Assembly: GCA_028064945.1 (NCBI GenBank)
Contig: JAPTWQ010000053.1
Coordinates: 1 to 8,431, forward strand
Length of the DNA: 8,431 nucleotides
Origin: Nitrospiraceae bacterium
Lineage (GTDB): Bacteria; Nitrospirota_A; Leptospirillia; Leptospirillales; Leptospirillaceae
Direction of reading: 5' to 3'
A model generated the notes under the pieces. That model saw only the letters and a list, made by a program, of their open reading frames with translations. It was not told where the DNA came from and did not search any database. Positions 5,649-8,431 of this stretch are shown piece after piece. A program made the translations under genes and the position numbers. The first letter of the stretch is position 1. Each line of letters begins with the position of its first letter.

Positions 5649-6224
5649 ATGTCCGATTCCTGCAGCCTCTGCGATCGCATCCGGTCGTCACCCGATTCCA
5701 TGACCCTTTGGAAGACATCTCACGCCCTTCTCTACCACATGTCTGGCATCGACCTGCCGGGATATCTGGTCGTCGCCCCGACTCGCCATGTGGAACATGC
5801 AGGCGAGCTTCATGACTCCGAGTTAGGGGATCTGGCCCGACTACAGTCCCACGCGACGAGGGAAATCCTCAAAATTCCCGGAGTTCGGAAGATTTACACC
5901 TTGAGCTTTGGAGAGGTTCTCCCCCACCTACACATCCATCTCTTTCCGCGAACGGATTTCATGATCGAGGATCGCGAAGTCTTCACCGATGGACTTCCGG
6001 ACGGAACAAGGATCTTCCAGCGATGGAGGGAGCGGCTGGCCATCAGCTCCCCATCAAAATCCGTTGAGGAGCTGATCATACGGATGAAGACGGCATCAGG
6101 GACCTCAAGCGAGCTCTCAGACAGCGGGCAGGAACCTTCGACGAAAGGAGATAGCCATCAGCCCTCTCCCGGAAGGATGGGCGAAGAGTGCCCAGGAAAG
6201 GAGAAGAAGCCCCCTGCCAAGTAA
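5649..6224 (+). CDS. HIT-family nucleotide-binding hydrolase or transferase
   Basis: A 191-aa cytoplasmic protein of the histidine triad superfamily, which hydrolyses or transfers nucleotidyl groups (for example AMP-lysine, dinucleoside polyphosphates). The triad HLHIHLF occurs at 93-99 (His93, His95, His97; His97 by family analogy the nucleophile region). The N-terminal C-S-L-C (Cys5, Cys8) together with His50 matches the zinc site of many bacterial HIT proteins. GYLVVAPTRHVEH (38-50) is the typical strand before it. The core ends near residue 145. The last 45 or so residues are hydrophilic and low in complexity (rich in S, P, E, G, K), which is unusual because most bacterial HIT proteins are 110-150 aa. 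The start is set by AGAGGA six bases upstream. The substrate cannot be told from sequence. It seems to be transcribed alone. Confidence 0.88.
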   Translation: MSDSCSLCDRIRSSPDSMTLWKTSHALLYHMSGIDLPGYLVVAPTRHVEHAGELHDSELGDLARLQSHATREILKIPGVRKIYTLSFGEVLPHLHIHLFPRTDFMIEDREVFTDGLPDGTRIFQRWRERLAISSPSKSVEELIIRMKTASGTSSELSDSGQEPSTKGDSHQPSPGRMGEECPGKEKKPPAK

Positions 6225-6268
6225 AAAACAAACCGAACGATTTTTTCTGGAAGACCTCATCTTGGCAG
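6214..6268 (+). repeat. Inverted repeat around the HIT-gene stop codon
   Basis: CTGCCAAG (6214-6221) and CTTGGCAG (6261-6268) form a perfect 8-bp inverted repeat spanning the stop codon. Inside it, runs of six A (6223-6228 region) and six T (6241-6246) can also pair. It may act as a 3'-end stabilising structure or a weak bidirectional terminator, but there is no T-tract after the outer stem. Confidence 0.3.
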
Positions 6269-6343
6269 ACGGGGAACCCCGAAGAGCAACACAAGGACAA
6301 GCCAAGAATCTATTGTTATTAACAAAAAACCATAATCGTAATA

Positions 6344-6371
6344 TTGCCATTTCTCCATGCAGGGCTATAAT
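6344..6371 (+). promoter_or_regulatory. Strong sigma-70-type promoter of the cytochrome c gene
   Basis: TTGCCA (6344-6349) and a perfect TATAAT (6366-6371) are separated by 16 nt. Transcription should begin near 6378, giving a 5' leader of about 170 nt before the cytochrome ATG at 6548. This is the best promoter match in the window and fits a highly expressed electron carrier. The DNA just upstream (6316-6345) is AT-rich, as an UP element would be. Confidence 0.65.
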
Positions 6372-6392
6372 GAAGATGCGAGCCAGTTTCAT

Positions 6393-6426
6393 CTTCGAGA
6401 GGAAAAGTTTTCTTCCCTCTTCGAAG
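6393..6426 (+). promoter_or_regulatory. Stable hairpin at the 5' end of the cytochrome leader
   Basis: CTTCGA (6393-6398) pairs with TCGAAG (6421-6426), GAGG (6399-6402) with CCTC (6416-6419, one bulged T), and AAG (6405-6407) with CTT (6412-6414) around a TTTT loop. It begins about 15 nt after the predicted transcription start. Structures in this position often protect mRNA from 5'-end decay or regulate translation. Which of these applies here is unknown. Confidence 0.45.
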
Positions 6427-6547
6427 GTGACTGCCTGGCAGAGCCGGAATCTTTCGGACCGAGAGGGTGGAAGGCCCCTGACCCATTCAAGAAAGGAGAG
6501 CGCACCTTTTCCCCTTCCAAAAAGAGGAGACGGGAAGCGCAACAACG

Positions 6548-6877
6548 ATGAAAAAGCTCACCATTTCACTGGGAATTCTTTCCATTCTCGCTCTCTCCTC
6601 CACCTCTTATGCCACCAGCGTCAAGGATCTGATCAATTCCAATGGCTGTTTCGCCTGCCACTCCGTCGACACAAAAATGGTCGGTCCCTCCTTTAAGATG
6701 GTGGCCGACAAGTACCGGGGACAGAAAGGTGCCGACGAAATGCTGGCGAAAAAGATCATCGCCGGCGGAAACGGACACTGGAATGATGTCACCGGAGGCG
6801 TGATGATGCCACCGCACCCTGGAATGTCCATGGACCAGGCCGAAGCGGTTGCCAAGTGGGTCCTTGCCACGAAGTAA
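6548..6877 (+). CDS. Periplasmic monohaem class I cytochrome c (c-551/c-552-like)
   Basis: A 109-aa precursor. An N-terminal signal peptide (MKK, hydrophobic core, cleavage after STSYA at residue 22) sends it to the periplasm and leaves about 87 residues. The haem site C-F-A-C-H is at 34-38 (NGCFACHSVD). GPSF at 46-49 is the usual proline loop. The Met axial ligand is most likely Met87 in the G-V-M-M-P-P segment, and the C-terminal helix is QAEAVAKWVLATK. This is the compact c-551 fold that carries single electrons between a membrane or outer-membrane donor and a terminal oxidase or reductase. In iron oxidisers such proteins link Fe(II) oxidation to the oxidase, but no partner genes are in view. 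No good Shine-Dalgarno sequence lies at normal distance (GAGGAGA is 17 nt upstream). It has its own promoter and leader. Confidence 0.92.
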   Translation: MKKLTISLGILSILALSSTSYATSVKDLINSNGCFACHSVDTKMVGPSFKMVADKYRGQKGADEMLAKKIIAGGNGHWNDVTGGVMMPPHPGMSMDQAEAVAKWVLATK

Positions 6878-6902
6878 ATCATTGTTTCCCATCAGACGGG
6901 GG

Positions 6903-6940
6903 GCAGGAGATGACCTTTCAGGAGGTCGTTCCTGCTTCTC
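6903..6940 (+). terminator. Probable terminator after the cytochrome gene
   Basis: GCAGGA (6903-6908) pairs with TCCTGC (6930-6935), and inside them GACCT (6912-6916) pairs with AGGTC (6923-6927). The stem is followed by a pyrimidine-rich TTCTCTTGTCTT instead of a pure T run. It should separate the cytochrome transcript from the next gene. Confidence 0.5.
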
Positions 6941-6969
6941 TTGTCTTCGCACTGTCCCTCCACTAGAAT
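6941..6969 (+). promoter_or_regulatory. Candidate promoter of the Spy-like gene
   Basis: TTGTCT (6941-6946) and TAGAAT (6964-6969) with 17-nt spacing match sigma-70 boxes at 4/6 and 5/6 positions. They start just after the preceding terminator and predict a leader of about 60 nt. An alternative envelope-stress sigma factor or response regulator site cannot be excluded. Confidence 0.4.
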
Positions 6970-7034
6970 CAAATCGACCACACCGATCGTTCTTATTCCT
7001 GAAAAATTCACATTATCCTTGGAAGGAGCGTCTC

Positions 7035-7526
7035 ATGATAAAAAAGGCTCTCATTCTCCCTCTTTTTTCTGCTCTCCTCATATCCGCCACACCTGTCATC
7101 TCTCATGCCGACAATCTCCCCCCGCTCACGGGGGCAAAAACTGCAAAGATGTTCAACGACTTTCGCTCCCAGGCCGGAAAGGACTTTCTCCTCCCCCAAG
7201 TCTTCAAGAACCATCCGGGAGTGACCTTTATCCTCTCTCATGCCAAGGAGCTCGGCCTGACGGGAACACAGATCAAGCACCTTAAGGTCATTCGTCGCCA
7301 TATGCTGGCCCGCTCGCTTGCGCAGTTCAAGAAGATCAATGCCCAGCGCGCCGCCTATCTCGCCATGGCTGAAAAAAGCCAGGCAGACCCCAAGAAGCTC
7401 CACAAGGATCTTCACAACATTGCCTGGCTCATGGCTCAGGCAACCGCGGATCATCTGACGGGCCATCTCAATGCCGCCAAGGTTCTTACGGCAGCCCAGC
7501 TCAAAAAGCTTTCCTCACTCAAATAG
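7035..7526 (+). CDS. Spy/CpxP-like periplasmic LTxxQ protein
   Basis: A 163-aa precursor. The signal peptide MIKKALILPLFSALLISATP runs to SHA, with cleavage after residue 25. The mature part is mostly helical, basic and lysine-rich, with two LTxxQ motifs, LTGTQ at 75-79 (after LGL) and LTAAQ at 151-155. This pair of motifs defines the Spy/CpxP group of envelope proteins, which act as ATP-independent chaperones or as sensors of envelope and metal stress. The sequence is diverged and contains no cysteines. His60, His69, His82 and His89 are scattered without a clear metal site. AAGGAG (7023-7028), six bases before the ATG, fixes the start. It is followed directly by a strong terminator, so it is a single-gene unit. 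Its place beside a periplasmic cytochrome suggests, but does not prove, a role in periplasmic protein upkeep. Confidence 0.75.
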   Translation: MIKKALILPLFSALLISATPVISHADNLPPLTGAKTAKMFNDFRSQAGKDFLLPQVFKNHPGVTFILSHAKELGLTGTQIKHLKVIRRHMLARSLAQFKKINAQRAAYLAMAEKSQADPKKLHKDLHNIAWLMAQATADHLTGHLNAAKVLTAAQLKKLSSLK

Positions 7527-7534
7527 CCCACCCC

Positions 7535-7571
7535 TGCAGGACGGGACATCCCCGTCCTGCACTCTTCCTTT
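7535..7571 (+). terminator. Strong stem-loop terminator after the Spy-like gene
   Basis: A perfect 11-bp stem TGCAGGACGGG (7535-7545) with CCCGTCCTGCA (7551-7561), loop ACATC, starts eight bases after the stop codon. A pyrimidine-rich tail CTCTTCCTTT follows. The tail is not pure T, but the stem is the most stable in the window. Confidence 0.7.
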
Positions 7572-8060
7572 CCCGATCCAGCCCCCTCTTCATGAGGATC
7601 TGCCCCGGCCACGCGTTCGTCTCCCCTCATGATCAACCCCCTTAAGTCATTGTTTTCTCGTGATAGGAACGGCTGCTTCACTCCATTTTCCCTGAAGGAT
7701 CGCCGCCGATCTTCTCCATGACCCAAATTCTTCTTGACTTTCCGGACTGCACGAAGGATAATCAACGTTGATATACGTCGGGCATCGTGGATTGTGTATC
7801 GCTGCGCAAGAATGCGCCGAATTCGCCGGATTCAAGGTTTTGACCCTGCCAGATGGACTCGTGTCCGACCGCTTGTTCAACCCCCGCTGATCATTCCCGG
7901 CACTCTGTTGGAGAAAACAGTTCCTTCGGCGTCCGACCCCCCCGTTTTTTGTCTCGGGCGGAGGCGCCGCGGTGCCGGGAACGCTCCACCATGGAGCATG
8001 AATTCCTCCCCGGGATCCCCGCCGTCACACTCACGTTCGTCTATTCTGCTAGGAGTAACA
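7572..8060 (+). other. Long non-coding leader region before the DEAD-box helicase
   Basis: No supported protein gene. An 8-bp inverted repeat (TCATGAGG 7590-7597, CCTCATGA 7625-7632) follows the terminator. From the promoter at 7734-7762 to the helicase ATG at 8061 there are about 290 nt of leader. The leader contains hairpins GCGCA/TGCGC (7804-7808, 7813-7817) and GCTCC/GGAGC (around 7982-7996) and a run of six T after CCCCCCCG near 7943-7956. Long structured leaders are known for cold-shock DEAD-box helicase mRNAs. Confidence 0.45.
7734..7762 (+). promoter_or_regulatory. Probable promoter of the DEAD-box helicase gene
   Basis: TTGACT (7734-7739) and GATAAT (7757-7762) have the ideal 17-nt spacing and match sigma-70 boxes at 5/6 positions each. 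Transcription should start near 7769, about 290 nt before the start codon. Confidence 0.55.
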
Positions 8061-8431
8061 ATGTCATTTGAGACCCTTGGCCTCAATCCGGATCTTCTGC
8101 GCGCTCTTTCCGACCTCAAACACGAATCCCCCACACCCATCCAGAAACAGACCATTCCTCCGATCATCGAGGGACGGGATGTACTCGGAGTGGCCCAGAC
8201 CGGTTCCGGCAAGACCGGAGGATTCCTTCTCCCCTCCCTCCACCGGAACAAACGCGCCCAGGGAAATCGTACACGCCATCAGATCCTCGTCCTCTCCCCG
8301 ACCCGGGAGCTGGCAGGGCAGATCGAGCGCTCCGCTCGGGAATACGGAAAATATCTCCGGAGCCGCACCGTTCTTCTCGTCGGAGGAACGGACATGCGAC
8401 GCCAGATCGATTTTCTTCGCAGACCCTGGGA
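8061..8431 (+). CDS. DEAD-box RNA helicase, RhlE-like, N-terminal part (cut by window end)
   Basis: The first 123 residues of a superfamily 2 ATP-dependent RNA helicase that unwinds short RNA duplexes in mRNA decay, ribosome assembly or cold adaptation. The Q motif is complete: Phe3 upstream, then PTPIQ with Gln28. Motif I (Walker A) is AQTGSGKT at 45-52, motif Ia is PTREL at 80-84, and the GG pair is at 108-109 (VGGTD). The DEAD box itself and domain 2 are beyond the window. The start is fixed by AGGAG (8051-8055), five bases upstream, and by MSFETLGL, the usual beginning of RhlE-type proteins. The short N-terminus before the Q motif fits RhlE. It has its own promoter and an unusually long leader. 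Subfamily assignment is tentative; the helicase call is secure. Confidence 0.93.
   Translation, partial: MSFETLGLNPDLLRALSDLKHESPTPIQKQTIPPIIEGRDVLGVAQTGSGKTGGFLLPSLHRNKRAQGNRTRHQILVLSPTRELAGQIERSAREYGKYLRSRTVLLVGGTDMRRQIDFLRRPW

Noticed and set aside
7853..8071. A 72-codon plus-strand frame before the helicase
   Set aside because: It has no ribosome-binding site, overlaps the well-supported helicase start and has no recognisable domain. It is more likely part of the leader.
1..8431. CRISPR array, prophage structural genes or a defence island
   Set aside because: No regularly spaced repeats, no phage morphogenesis genes and no defence-system domains are visible. The only mobile-element signals are the transposase, the toxin-antitoxin pair and the tRNA attachment remnant.

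Overview
The window (moderately GC-rich, roughly 55% by eye) looks like an accessory-to-core junction in an acidophilic, iron-oxidiser-like bacterium. A Leptospirillum-type (Nitrospirota) source is my best guess. It rests on the combination of a P3A-type ATPase, a c-551/552-like cytochrome and a Spy-like periplasmic protein, and it is inference, not proof.

Left part (1 to about 2021): mobile and decaying DNA. It holds the 5' part of an ISAzo13-family transposase on the minus strand with an early frameshift, about 600 nt of gene-free and compositionally uneven DNA, and a minus-strand HigB/HigA-like toxin-antitoxin pair. The antitoxin gene is intact, but the toxin gene appears to have lost 2 nt. 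The part ends at 1964-2021 with the 3' half of a tRNA-Leu(CAA): anticodon loop, variable arm, perfect T arm and CCA end, with no 5' half upstream. That is the classic scar of a tRNA-targeting integrative element, so everything to its left is probably element and everything to its right is chromosome.

Middle part (2139-4928): two minus-strand genes that probably form an operon, a MarR-derived protein that lacks its DNA-recognition helices and a 772-aa P3A-type cation (probably proton) ATPase. About 640 nt of mostly non-coding DNA follows. It contains an orphan intrinsic terminator and a small Cys-rich 58-codon reading frame with a strong ribosome-binding site.

Right part (5649-8431): plus-strand housekeeping or respiratory genes, each apparently transcribed on its own. 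They are a HIT-family hydrolase, a periplasmic monohaem cytochrome c behind a very good promoter and a 170-nt structured leader, a Spy/CpxP-like LTxxQ protein flanked by terminators, and the start of an RhlE-like DEAD-box RNA helicase with a leader of about 290 nt. The ATPase, cytochrome and Spy-like chaperone fit a cell coping with acid, metals and envelope stress while moving electrons through its periplasm.
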